Numbered from the stretch's first letter, positions 8,545 through 16,486 are shown. The stretch is DNA of 16,516 nucleotides from Oscillospiraceae bacterium (GCA_020025375.1 JAHHSF010000014.1:1-16516); one strand, 5' to 3'. Notes: a model not told the origin generated them from the letters alone. A program made the numbers and translations.

Positions 8545-10059
8545 ATGAAGGGACGTCTGCTTGCCTGCCTGATGGCGGCGACCTTGATCCTGGCGGCCTG
8601 CTCTCAGGCCCCTGCGCCCACCCCGGACGCAACGCCGGAGCCAACCCCGACGCCGGTACCGGTGGAGTTTGCCCTTCCTTATTACGCCTCGGCCTCCCTT
8701 CACCCCATCCTGGGGGAGAGCCGGACCAACCTGACCCTGGCCTCCCTGCTGTACGATGGTCTTTTTGCTCTGGACGGTCAGTTCCGGCCCCAGCCCCGGC
8801 TCTGTCAGAGCTATACCGTTTCGGAGGATGGGCTGACCTGGACCTTCCGGCTCAAGCCGGGAATCCGGTTTTCTGACGGGACCCCCCTGGCCGCCGGACA
8901 CGCGGCCGCCTCCCTGAACCTGGCCCGGACCAGCCCTCTTTACGCCTCCCGGCTGGCGGGGGTGCGGAGTGTCCGCGCCGTGAAGGACGGAATCGAGGTG
9001 GCCCTCACCAGCCCGGACGGCGCCCTGCCCAGCCTGCTGGATGTGCCCATCGTCCTGGAGCGGGAGGGGACCTGGCCCCTGGGGACCGGCCGCTACGCCC
9101 TGGCCGGGGAAGGGGAGAGTCTTTGCCTGGAGCGGCAACCTGCCGCCGACCCCGCCCTACCGGAAACCATCCCCCTGGCCACTGTTCAGGGGGCGGACAA
9201 CCTGGTCTACGCCTTTGGCACCAAGGTGATCTCCTTGGTGACGACCGACCTGACCGGCACGGATTCCCTGGGGTATTCCGGGGGCTATGAGGTCTGGGAC
9301 TGTCCCACCACCGCCATGGTCTACCTGGGGTTCCGGACGGACACGGGGCCCTGTCAGGACCCCGTGCTCCGCAGGGCCATCTCCATGGCCCTGGACCGGG
9401 AGAGCGTGGTGGACGCACTTTACTCCCGCCACGCCAGGGCCGCCGCTCTGCCGGTCTCCCCGGTGAGCGAGTGCTACGACCCGGCCCTGGCCGCCCAGCT
9501 GGCCTACGCCCCCAAAGAGGCGACAGACCTTCTGGAGGAGGCTGGCTATACCCTTTCCGATGGGAGGCTGACCCGTGGACGGAGCCAGGTGAAGCTCACC
9601 CTGGCGGTGAACACTGACAATACCGTCCGCCTTGCCACGGCGGAGTTTTTAGCCGGGGAGCTGGGCAAGCTGGGCCTGGCCGTCACAGTGGAGAAGCTCT
9701 CCTGGGAGGACTACACCAAGGCCCTCCAGGCGGGGACCTTTGACCTCTACCTGGCGGAGGCCATCCTCCCCGCCAGCTTTGATCTTGCTACCCTTCTGGG
9801 CCCGGGCGGGGCGCTGAACTATGGCCGCTGGCACAGCGCCGAGACCCAGACCCTGATGATTGCCTTTCAGGCCGCCAGGGGGGAGGCGCGAAAGACCGCC
9901 GCCTCCGCCCTTTATACCCATCTGCTCCAGGAGGCCCCTATCGCCCCCCTTTGCTTCAAGGAGCAGTCGGTCCTTACCCAGTGGGGACAGGTAAGCGGGC
10001 TCACGCCCACCCGGGCCGACCCCTTCTATGGAAATGGGTGGAGTGTGCGCGATGGTTGA
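8545..10059 (+). CDS. Extracellular solute-binding lipoprotein, family 5 (peptide/nickel type)
   Basis: A 504-residue ABC-transporter substrate-binding protein anchored by lipid to the outer face of the membrane. Residues 1-18 form a lipoprotein signal with positively charged start, hydrophobic core and lipobox LAAC, the modified cysteine being C19. A Pro/Thr-rich linker (about 21-40) follows. The mature part shows family-5 features: an early L-x-S-L-L-Y-D-G-L segment near 68, SYTVSEDGLTWTFRLKPGIRFSDGTPL (about 91-118), and LRRAISMALDRESVVDALY (about 274-292). Family 5 binds oligopeptides, dipeptides, nickel or related ligands; the ligand cannot be assigned. GGAGG (8536-8540) lies 4 bases before the ATG. 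No permease or ATPase genes accompany it here, so it is an orphan binding protein, possibly serving a transporter encoded elsewhere. Confidence 0.9.
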   Translation: MKGRLLACLMAATLILAACSQAPAPTPDATPEPTPTPVPVEFALPYYASASLHPILGESRTNLTLASLLYDGLFALDGQFRPQPRLCQSYTVSEDGLTWTFRLKPGIRFSDGTPLAAGHAAASLNLARTSPLYASRLAGVRSVRAVKDGIEVALTSPDGALPSLLDVPIVLEREGTWPLGTGRYALAGEGESLCLERQPAADPALPETIPLATVQGADNLVYAFGTKVISLVTTDLTGTDSLGYSGGYEVWDCPTTAMVYLGFRTDTGPCQDPVLRRAISMALDRESVVDALYSRHARAAALPVSPVSECYDPALAAQLAYAPKEATDLLEEAGYTLSDGRLTRGRSQVKLTLAVNTDNTVRLATAEFLAGELGKLGLAVTVEKLSWEDYTKALQAGTFDLYLAEAILPASFDLATLLGPGGALNYGRWHSAETQTLMIAFQAARGEARKTAASALYTHLLQEAPIAPLCFKEQSVLTQWGQVSGLTPTRADPFYGNGWSVRDG

Positions 10060-10086
10060 CCATAAAAGTTTTATGTAAGCTATATA
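10056..10086 (+). promoter_or_regulatory. Palindrome and weak promoter elements ahead of purL
   Basis: CATAAAAGTTTTATG (10061-10075) is a perfect inverted repeat of 7-base arms around one base. It is flanked by TTGACC (10056-10061, overlapping the upstream stop codon) and TATATA (10081-10086), 19 bases apart, or 17 if GCTATA is taken as -10. The 47-base gap is notably AT-rich for this GC-rich region. It could be an operator for a purine-pathway regulator; no known box is recognised. Confidence 0.35.
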
Positions 10087-10106
10087 TCAGAGAGAGGAAG
10101 AGAAAT

Positions 10107-13100
10107 ATGGTATATCGTTGTTTTGCGGAAAAAAAGCCTGGGTTTGATGGAGAGGCCAAAGGTCTGCTTCGGGAACTGCGGGAGCAGTTGGGGGTCCGCT
10201 CCCTCACCGGCCTGCGCATCCTGAACCGCTATGATGTGGAAGGGGTGGAAGCCGCCGTGTACGAGGCGGCGGGACCCATCGTCTTTTCCGAGCCACCGGT
10301 AGATACCCTTTATCACGAGGACTTCCCCATGCCCACCGTGGCGGGGGCCGTCCTGGCGGTGGAGGCGCTCCCCGGCCAGTACGACCAGCGGGCGGATTCC
10401 GCCGCCCAGTGCATCCAGCTCATGACCGGCGGGGACCGGCCCACCGTGCGGAGCGCTGCCGTCTACCTGCTGGAGGGGGCGCTCACCGCGGGAGAGCTGG
10501 CTGCCATCAAGAAATACCTCATCAACCCCGTGGAGAGCCGGGAGGCCACGCTGGACAAGCCCGCCACCCTGGCGGGGGAGGCCGCCCACCCCGACCATGT
10601 GGCCGTGGTGGAGGGCTTCACCGCCCTGGACGAGGCCGGTCTGGCCGCCCTTTTGGAGGAGTACGGTCTTGCCATGGACCTGGAGGACTTGAAGTTTCTG
10701 CAACGCTACTTCCGGGACGAGGAGAAGCGCGACCCCACCCTTACTGAAATTCGGGTGGTGGATACTTACTGGTCCGACCACTGCCGCCACACCACATTCT
10801 CGACTCACATTGATTCCGTGGACATCGCCGACCCCCTGGTGAAGGAGGCCTACGAGCGCTATCTGGCTGCCCGGGTGGAGGTCTACGGAGAGGAGAAGGC
10901 TGCCAAGCGGCCCCAGACCCTCATGGACATCGCCACCATCGGTACCAAGACCCTGAAGAAGCGGGGCCTCTTGCCCGAGCTGGATGAGAGCGAGGAGATC
11001 AATGCCTGCTCCATCCACATTCCAGCCGTGGTTGACGGCCAGGAGCAGGATTGGCTCCTCATGTTCAAGAACGAGACCCACAACCACCCCACCGAGATCG
11101 AACCCTTCGGCGGCGCCCCCCCCCGCATCGGCGGCTGGGTCCGCGCCCCCCCCGCCGGCCGAGTCTACGTCCATCAGGCCATGCGCCTCACCGGCGGCGG
11201 CGACCCCCGCACCCCCCTGGAACAGACCATTGAAGGCAAGCTCCCCCAGCGGAAGATCGCCCAGACAGCCGCCGCGGGTTACTCCTCCTACGGCAACCAG
11301 ATCGGCCTGGCCACCGGCCATGTGGCCGAGCTTTACCACGAGGGCTACATTGCAAAGCGCCTGGAGTGCGGCGCAGTGGTGGGCGCCGCCCCCGCCGAGA
11401 ACGTGGTCCGGGAGCGACCCGCCCCCGGGGATGTGGTAATTCTCCTGGGCGGCCGTACCGGCCGGGACGGCATCGGCGGGGCCACCGGCTCCTCCAAGAG
11501 CCACAATAAGAAGAGCCTGGACACCATGGCCTCCGAGGTCCAGAAGGGCAACGCCCCCGAGGAACGGAAAATCCAGCGCCTCTTCCGCAATGGGGACGTG
11601 ACCCGTCTCATCAAGCGGTGCAACGACTTTGGCGCGGGCGGTGTGTCCGTGGCCATCGGTGAGCTGGCCGACGGACTTGCCATCGACCTGGACGCGGTCC
11701 GCAAGAAGTACGACGGTCTGGACGGCACCGAGCTGGCCATCTCCGAGAGCCAGGAGCGTATGGCCGTGGTGGTGGCCCCCGAGAACGCGGCGGCCTTCAT
11801 CGCCGCCGCCCAGGCGGAGAACCTGGAGGCCTACCAAGTGGCTGTGGTCACCGATAGCCCCAGAATGGTGATGACCTGGAAGGGCCAGACCATTGCCGAT
11901 CTGTCCCGCGCGTTTTTGAACACCAACGGCGCAGTGAAGCACACCGCTGTGGCCGTCTCCGAGAAGGACCGCACCCCCCTGGGAGAGCCCCAGTACCAGT
12001 CCCTCCGGGACCTGGCCGGGAGCCTGAAGAGCGCTTCCCGCCGCGGCCTCACCGAGCGGTTCGACTCCACCGTGGGCGCCGGTTCCGTCCTGGTCCCCTT
12101 TGGCGGCAAAAACCAGCGTACCCCCGCTCAGGTTATGGCCGCCCTGCTTCCCGTTTTGCCCGGCCAGGTGACCGACCAGGCCTCCGTCATGGCCTGGGGG
12201 GCCGACCCCGACCAGATGATGGTGGACCCCTACGCTGGGGCTTACGATGCCGTGCTTACCTCGGTGGCCAAGCTGGTGGCCGCCGGTGCGGACTATAAAA
12301 AGGCTTATCTTACCCTCCAGGAGTTCTTTGAGAAGCTCCGGGAGGAGCCCGCCCGTTGGGGAAAGCCCTTCGCCGCCCTCCTGGGTGCCCTGGATGCCCA
12401 GCTGGACCTGGGTGCCGCCGCCATCGGAGGCAAGGACTCCATGTCCGGCACCTTCCTGGATAAGGACGTGCCTCCCACCCTGCTCTCCTTCGCCATCGCT
12501 CCCATCCTGGCCACCGACGTGATCTCCCCCGAATTCAAGGAGGCCGGCCACCCCGTCTACCTCTTTGTCCCTGAGGAGGGCACTCCCGACGGACAGAAGG
12601 AGACCTGGGAGCTCTTCCACGCCCTCTGTCAGGCCGGGAAAGTCAAGGCCGCCTGGGCCGTGGAGAACGGCCTGGCCGAGGCCGTCATGAAGATGTCCTT
12701 CGGCAATGAGATCGGCTTTACCGCCGACGGCGAGGAAGTTGCCTGGGATCTGCTGTGCGCCGGGGCCATCGTGGCTGAGCTCACCGAAGAAGTGGACGAC
12801 CTCAACGCCGCCCGCCTGGGCGTGACCACCGTGGAACCCGTTATCGACCTGGGCTGGGACAAGGCTTCCGTCAGCGAACTGCTGGCTCTCAACGATGGGG
12901 TTCTGGAGTCGGTCTATCCCACGCTCACCCCCGCCGAGGAGATCGCCGTCCCTGCCCTCTCCTGCACGGAGCGGGCCCCCATCGTGGCCAAGAGCGCCGT
13001 GGCCCGGCCCCGGGTGACCATCCCGGTTTTCCCCGGCACCAACTGTGAGTACGACACCGCCGCCGCCTGCGCCAAGGCGGGTATGGCCCCCCAAATCCTG

Positions 13101-13802
13101 GTGGTCCGCAATGGGGACTCCGCCGGTCTGGCCGAATCCGCCCAGGCCCTTGAGGCTTCCATTCGGAAGAGCCAGCTCCTGATCCTCCCCGGCGGCTTCT
13201 CCGGCGGCGACGAGCCCGAGGGCTCCGCCAAGTTTATCTGCGCCTTCCTCCGCAACCCTGCCCTCACCGAGGCAATCCACGACCTGCTGAAGAACCGGGA
13301 CGGCCTCATGCTGGGCATCTGCAACGGCTTCCAGGCCCTCATCAAGCTGGGCCTGGTCCCCTACGGGGAGATTCGTCCCCTGGAGGCCGACTGCCCCACC
13401 CTGACCTTCAACCGTATCGGCCGCCACCAGAGCCGGTACGTTACCACCCGGGTGGCTTCGGTCCGCTCCCCCTGGATGCTGAACTCCAACGTGGGCGACC
13501 TCCACGCCATCCCCATCTCCCACGGCGAGGGCCGCTTTGTGGCCCCCGACGCCGTACTGGAAAAGCTGATTGCGCGCGGACAGGTGGCCACCCAGTACAC
13601 CGACGCCGCGGGCGTCCCCTCTATGGACATCAGTGTGAACCCCAACGGCTCTCTCATGGCGATCGAGGGTATCTTCAGCCCCGACGGCCGGGTCTTCGGC
13701 AAGATGGGGCACTCCGAGCGCCGCGGTCCCCACATCGGCAAGAACATCCCCGGGGACAAGCACCAGCCCCTCTTTGAGAGCGGGGCCGCCTACTTCCGCT
13801 AA
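10107..13802 (+). CDS. purL: Phosphoribosylformylglycinamidine synthase, long single-chain form
   Basis: The fourth step of purine synthesis: FGAR plus glutamine and ATP give FGAM. At 1231 residues it is the long fused form with synthase and glutaminase on one chain, as found in many Clostridia and proteobacteria. Motifs: YWSDHCRHTTF near residue 221; ETHNHPTEIEPFGG from 323; GRTGRDGIGGATGSS in the first synthase half; GGKDSMSG in the second half; the class I glutaminase has FPGTNCEYD, GGFSGGDE, the nucleophile C1072 (GICNGFQAL) and H1139/E1141 (SHGEGRF). The start is ATG 10107 with AGGAAG ending 6 bases before it; the frame remains open upstream into the preceding gene but this is not family-like. 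Residues 337-375 contain many changes at conserved places (APPRIGGWVRAPP where AATxIGGxIRDP is usual), coinciding with C8 and C9 runs. A hairpin follows the stop. Confidence 0.95.
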   Translation: MVYRCFAEKKPGFDGEAKGLLRELREQLGVRSLTGLRILNRYDVEGVEAAVYEAAGPIVFSEPPVDTLYHEDFPMPTVAGAVLAVEALPGQYDQRADSAAQCIQLMTGGDRPTVRSAAVYLLEGALTAGELAAIKKYLINPVESREATLDKPATLAGEAAHPDHVAVVEGFTALDEAGLAALLEEYGLAMDLEDLKFLQRYFRDEEKRDPTLTEIRVVDTYWSDHCRHTTFSTHIDSVDIADPLVKEAYERYLAARVEVYGEEKAAKRPQTLMDIATIGTKTLKKRGLLPELDESEEINACSIHIPAVVDGQEQDWLLMFKNETHNHPTEIEPFGGAPPRIGGWVRAPPAGRVYVHQAMRLTGGGDPRTPLEQTIEGKLPQRKIAQTAAAGYSSYGNQIGLATGHVAELYHEGYIAKRLECGAVVGAAPAENVVRERPAPGDVVILLGGRTGRDGIGGATGSSKSHNKKSLDTMASEVQKGNAPEERKIQRLFRNGDVTRLIKRCNDFGAGGVSVAIGELADGLAIDLDAVRKKYDGLDGTELAISESQERMAVVVAPENAAAFIAAAQAENLEAYQVAVVTDSPRMVMTWKGQTIADLSRAFLNTNGAVKHTAVAVSEKDRTPLGEPQYQSLRDLAGSLKSASRRGLTERFDSTVGAGSVLVPFGGKNQRTPAQVMAALLPVLPGQVTDQASVMAWGADPDQMMVDPYAGAYDAVLTSVAKLVAAGADYKKAYLTLQEFFEKLREEPARWGKPFAALLGALDAQLDLGAAAIGGKDSMSGTFLDKDVPPTLLSFAIAPILATDVISPEFKEAGHPVYLFVPEEGTPDGQKETWELFHALCQAGKVKAAWAVENGLAEAVMKMSFGNEIGFTADGEEVAWDLLCAGAIVAELTEEVDDLNAARLGVTTVEPVIDLGWDKASVSELLALNDGVLESVYPTLTPAEEIAVPALSCTERAPIVAKSAVARPRVTIPVFPGTNCEYDTAAACAKAGMAPQILVVRNGDSAGLAESAQALEASIRKSQLLILPGGFSGGDEPEGSAKFICAFLRNPALTEAIHDLLKNRDGLMLGICNGFQALIKLGLVPYGEIRPLEADCPTLTFNRIGRHQSRYVTTRVASVRSPWMLNSNVGDLHAIPISHGEGRFVAPDAVLEKLIARGQVATQYTDAAGVPSMDISVNPNGSLMAIEGIFSPDGRVFGKMGHSERRGPHIGKNIPGDKHQPLFESGAAYFR

Positions 13803-13807
13803 ACGCG

Positions 13808-13833
13808 TAAGAGCCGCCGCAAGGCGGCTCTTA
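13808..13833. terminator. GC-rich hairpin after purL, terminator-like without U-tract
   Basis: Eleven-base perfect arms (13808-13818, 13823-13833) close a GCAA tetraloop. The position five bases after the purL stop suggests termination or transcript-end protection, but no run of T follows, so it may act with a factor or only stabilise the mRNA. Confidence 0.6.
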
Positions 13834-13859
13834 CCACAACCCTGAGAGAAGGAGAGGCC

Positions 13860-14426
13860 ATGACCCATCTAACACAGAACGCCATTATGGATGCGTTTCT
13901 CAAGCTTCTGGAAGAGAATCCTCTGGACCGCATCACGGTGGGGGATATTATCCGGGAGTGCGGCGTGAGCCGCAATACCTTTTATTATCATTTCGGGGAT
14001 ATTTACGCCCTTTTGAAGGCCGTGTTACAGCGGGACATGGACCGATTGGTCAGCCAGCGAAAGCAGGGGGACAGCTGGGAGGAGGTCTTTCAGCGGGTTA
14101 TGGACAGCAACATGGCCCGCCGCCGGGTCATCTATCACATCTACGGCTCCGTGGAGCACGACATTTTAGTCCAGAACCTCTATGAGATCACCGAAGAGGT
14201 GATGATGGACCGGGTGCGGGAGGCGGCCCAGGGCCTTCCCATCGCGGAGGAGGATCTGAAGATTCTATGCGCCGCCGACCAGGCCATGTTCGTGGGCCTG
14301 CTCCTGGAGTGGGTCCGCAAGGGAATGCGGGAGGAAGAGGCCCAGGCCATCTGGAAGACCGAGCGCTTCGTTTTTCGGATCCTGCCCCACATTCTTCGTG
14401 GCCTGGTGGAGGGGGAAAAGCCCTGA
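13860..14426 (+). CDS. TetR-family transcriptional regulator
   Basis: A 188-residue DNA-binding protein. The N-terminal TetR domain covers about residues 7-50, with helix-turn-helix DRITVGDIIRECGVSRNTFYYHFGDIYALL, the last part being the usual recognition helix and F-Y-Y-H-F signature. The rest is helical and should bind a ligand and form the dimer; its pattern resembles the C-terminal type of short TetR regulators seen with dihydroxyacetone-kinase (DhaS) activators, but that is only a loose resemblance. AAGGAG (13849-13854) is 5 bases before the ATG. It precedes a radical SAM gene by 157 bases that hold several palindromes, so it may control that gene or itself. No promoter could be picked for it; it may be read from purL past the hairpin. 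Confidence 0.92.
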   Translation: MTHLTQNAIMDAFLKLLEENPLDRITVGDIIRECGVSRNTFYYHFGDIYALLKAVLQRDMDRLVSQRKQGDSWEEVFQRVMDSNMARRRVIYHIYGSVEHDILVQNLYEITEEVMMDRVREAAQGLPIAEEDLKILCAADQAMFVGLLLEWVRKGMREEEAQAIWKTERFVFRILPHILRGLVEGEKP

Positions 14427-14583
14427 AGTTTGGTACAAAAGGGCAAATTTGTCCGAAATTGATACGATTTCAAACCGATGTCCCGATTTAGGACGCGGAC
14501 TGTCCTTTGCCCATGGCATCTTTTTCCTAAGAAGTCTATACTATATCCAAAAGGGGTAAAGCCCCTGGAAAGGACTTGTAGAT
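14427..14583 (+). promoter_or_regulatory. Regulatory gap ahead of the radical SAM gene: palindromes, promoter, leader hairpin
   Basis: Two dyads lie in the first part: GGGCAAATTTGTCC (14441-14454, one G-T mismatch between arms) and GAAAT/ATTTC arms (14455-14459, 14467-14471) separated by 7 bases. A promoter candidate has ATGGCA (14513-14518) and TATACT (14537-14542) 18 bases apart. The leader would hold a small hairpin AGGGG/CCCCT (14552-14556, 14562-14566) just before the AAAGGA ribosome site at 14569-14574. The dyads are candidate TetR operators, but they lie well upstream of the -35. Confidence 0.5.
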
Positions 14584-15951
14584 ATGGACATCAAGGAAAA
14601 CATTCAGGTCGCGGCCATCAAAAAGGCCTATGAATATCTGGACAAGGACCCGGAAGGCAATATCCCCAAGCTTATGAATCTGGCCGACAAGCTGGACGTG
14701 GCCGACGCCTATCCCGCCCAGCGGGCCGCCATTCGCCGTGCCATCTCCGACCCTGGCAATAATTGGACCCGGCTTATCCAGAGCCTGTGGACCGACGTGG
14801 ACGACCACGTCCGCAAGACCTTGTTTGAAAACTTCGTCATCAACGCGAACTTCCTCTGGGCCCCCCGCCGGGAGGCCGCCATGAAGAAATATCACTGCAA
14901 CGTGCCCTGGGCCATCCTTATGGACCCCACCAGCGCCTGCAACCTCCATTGCACAGGCTGTTGGGCGGCCGAGTACGGCAACAAGATGAACATGGACCTG
15001 GAGACCCTGGACTCCATCATTGCTCAAGGCAAGGAGCTGGGGATCCATATGTACATCTACTCCGGCGGCGAACCCATGATGCGGAAAAAGGATATTATCA
15101 CCCTCTGCGAAAAACATTCCGACTGCGTTTTCCTGGCCTTTACCAATGGGACCCTCATCGACGAGACCTTTGCAGACGAGATGCTCCGGGTGGGCAATTT
15201 CGTTCCCGCTATCAGCGTGGAGGGCTTCGAGGAGGGCACCGACTTCCGCCGGGGAGCGGGGACCTTCGCCCGGGTGGAAAAGGCCATGGAGCTACTCCAC
15301 AGAAAAAAGCTCCCCTTTGGGGTTTCCTGCTGCTATACCTCGCAAAACGCCGAGATGATCGGCAGTGAGGAATACTTCGACTGGATGGTGAAGATGGGGG
15401 CCAAGTTCTGCTGGATCTTCACCTACATGCCCGTGGGGAGTGGGGCCCCCACCGACCTCATGGCCACCGCCGAACAGCGGGAGTTCATGTACCGCCAGGT
15501 CCGGGCCTTCCGCAAGACCAAGCCCCTGTTTACCATGGATTTTTGGAACGACGGGGAGTATGTGGGCGGCTGCATCGCCGCCGGACGGAACTATCTCCAC
15601 ATCAACGCAAACGGAGACATTGAACCCTGCGCCTTCATCCACTACTCCGACTCCAACATTAAGGATAAGACCCTGGTGGAGGCCTTCCAGTCCCCACTGT
15701 TCATGGCCTATAAGGCAGGGCAGCCCTTCAGCGACAACCTTCTTCGCCCCTGCCCCCTGCTGGATAACCCCGGAGCCCTGGCGGAAGTGGTGGAGAAGTC
15801 CGGGGCCCACTCCACCGACATGCAGCTGCCGGAGAATGTGAAGGATCTGTCCGAAAAGTGCCGGGAGAAGGCCGAGCTGTGGAAGATCACCGCCGACCGC
15901 CTCTGGGCAGAGAGCCATGGGTGCGGCCAGTGCCCGGGCTGTGGCCACTAA
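14584..15951 (+). CDS. Radical SAM protein with SPASM-like cysteines, substrate unknown
   Basis: A 455-residue enzyme that should use a [4Fe-4S] cluster and S-adenosylmethionine to make a 5'-deoxyadenosyl radical. The cluster motif CxxxCxxC is C119, C123, C126 (CNLHCTGCW); the SAM-binding GGE is at 161-163 (YSGGEPMM). About 110 residues of mostly helical N-terminal domain come first. After the barrel, C330, C349 (NGDIEPCAF) and C390 resemble a SPASM/twitch auxiliary-cluster region. The extreme C terminus HGCGQCPGCGH adds C447, C450 and C453 in CxxCxxC spacing, suggesting one more metal site. SPASM proteins often modify peptides (sactipeptides, enzyme maturation), yet no precursor peptide or transporter is visible nearby. 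The start is the ATG with AAAGGA 9 bases upstream. Its regulator is probably the TetR gene before it. Class is certain; reaction is not. Confidence 0.93.
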   Translation: MDIKENIQVAAIKKAYEYLDKDPEGNIPKLMNLADKLDVADAYPAQRAAIRRAISDPGNNWTRLIQSLWTDVDDHVRKTLFENFVINANFLWAPRREAAMKKYHCNVPWAILMDPTSACNLHCTGCWAAEYGNKMNMDLETLDSIIAQGKELGIHMYIYSGGEPMMRKKDIITLCEKHSDCVFLAFTNGTLIDETFADEMLRVGNFVPAISVEGFEEGTDFRRGAGTFARVEKAMELLHRKKLPFGVSCCYTSQNAEMIGSEEYFDWMVKMGAKFCWIFTYMPVGSGAPTDLMATAEQREFMYRQVRAFRKTKPLFTMDFWNDGEYVGGCIAAGRNYLHINANGDIEPCAFIHYSDSNIKDKTLVEAFQSPLFMAYKAGQPFSDNLLRPCPLLDNPGALAEVVEKSGAHSTDMQLPENVKDLSEKCREKAELWKITADRLWAESHGCGQCPGCGH

Positions 15952-16007
15952 AACAAAGAAACGCCACACTTTCCCTGCTGGGACCGCCGGGCCGAAATCA
16001 ACCATAT

Positions 16008-16039
16008 CGGGGCCGGCATCGACAGTCATGCCGGCCCCG
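16008..16039. terminator. GC-rich hairpin after the radical SAM gene
   Basis: Arms 16008-16019 and 16028-16039 (12 bases, perfect) flank an 8-base loop. It lies 56 bases past the stop. No U-tract follows directly (a pyrimidine-rich CCCTCTTCTTCT comes 10 bases later), so termination is likely but not certain. Confidence 0.55.
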
Positions 16040-16170
16040 GCATCGCAGCCCTCTTCTTCTGGGGCAAGGAGCGGGTGGAGGAAGGAATTTTAGAAAATTT
16101 TAATCCCTCTTTTAAGGCCTTTTCAGGGGCTAAGTGTAAAATGGAGCCATTAACAAAAGGAGGACATTCC

Positions 16171-16398
16171 ATGATTATCCTGACCCTTCTGATCGTCCTG
16201 GGGAGTCTGGCCCTGGTGGCGCTGACCCTCATCGGTCTACCTCTGATGCTTTTGGTTGCCATCCTGCCCGGCTTTCTCACCCTGGCGGGGATCATCCTTG
16301 TGGTGAAGGCCCTTATGGACAGGCCGGTCCTGGCGGAGAATTTCTATCCCGCCGCTGCCTGCCTGGTGATGGCGGCCCTGTTGCGGTGGATTTTCTGA
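16171..16398 (+). CDS. Small hydrophobic membrane protein, unknown function
   Basis: A 75-residue protein that is nearly all hydrophobic: one long or two close membrane segments over about residues 1-46 with a Gly-Leu-Pro turn near 22-24, then a short polar stretch (KALMDRPVLAENFYP) and a last hydrophobic segment (about 60-73). I do not recognise the family. The start at 16171 is set by a strong AAGGAGG (16157-16163) 7 bases upstream; in-frame codons back to a GTG at 16075 have no support. The upstream 130 bases are AT-rich and include TAAAAT at 16137-16142 as a possible -10 without a clear -35. The stop codon sits inside an exact tandem duplication of 11 bases (16389-16410). A response regulator gene follows. 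Confidence 0.75.
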   Translation: MIILTLLIVLGSLALVALTLIGLPLMLLVAILPGFLTLAGIILVVKALMDRPVLAENFYPAAACLVMAALLRWIF

Positions 16399-16410
16399 CG
16401 ATTTTCTGAC
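16389..16410 (+). repeat. Exact tandem duplication of 11 bases
   Basis: GATTTTCTGAC occurs twice without a gap (16389-16399 and 16400-16410). The first copy includes the TGA stop of the small membrane protein; loss or gain of a copy would not change the protein. Confidence 0.9.
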
Positions 16411-16412
16411 AT

Positions 16413-16444
16413 TGGCCGGTCCCGCCTTGACGCGAGACCGGCCA
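16413..16444. repeat. Inverted repeat overlapping the response-regulator promoter
   Basis: TGGCCGGTC (16413-16421) and GACCGGCCA (16436-16444) are perfect 9-base arms; the 14-base loop contains the -35 box TTGACG. It may be a hairpin ending the previous transcript, or an operator straddling the promoter. No U-tract follows. Confidence 0.6.
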
Positions 16445-16456
16445 GACGGCTATAAT
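16427..16456 (+). promoter_or_regulatory. Strong sigma-70-type promoter
   Basis: TTGACG (16427-16432, five of six) and TATAAT (16451-16456, perfect) are 18 bases apart. Transcription should start near 16463, giving a leader of about 24 bases before the ATG at 16487. Confidence 0.8.
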
Positions 16457-16486
16457 GGGCATAAGACTGGGAGAGGAGCCAGAGAC

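Noticed and set aside
9951..10106. An upstream in-frame extension of purL into the solute-binding protein gene
   Set aside because: It overlaps conserved coding sequence of the previous gene, and the ATG at 10107 has a ribosome site and matches the usual N terminus.
10080..13868. A 1262-codon open frame on the minus strand across purL
   Set aside because: It is the mirror of a GC-rich gene: low-complexity Gly/His/Val/Leu composition, no domain, no ribosome site, and it runs exactly under a clear purL.
16075..16170. A 32-codon GTG extension of the small membrane protein
   Set aside because: It crosses the AT-rich leader and the AAGGAGG ribosome site, and there is no Shine-Dalgarno ahead of the GTG that fits better.
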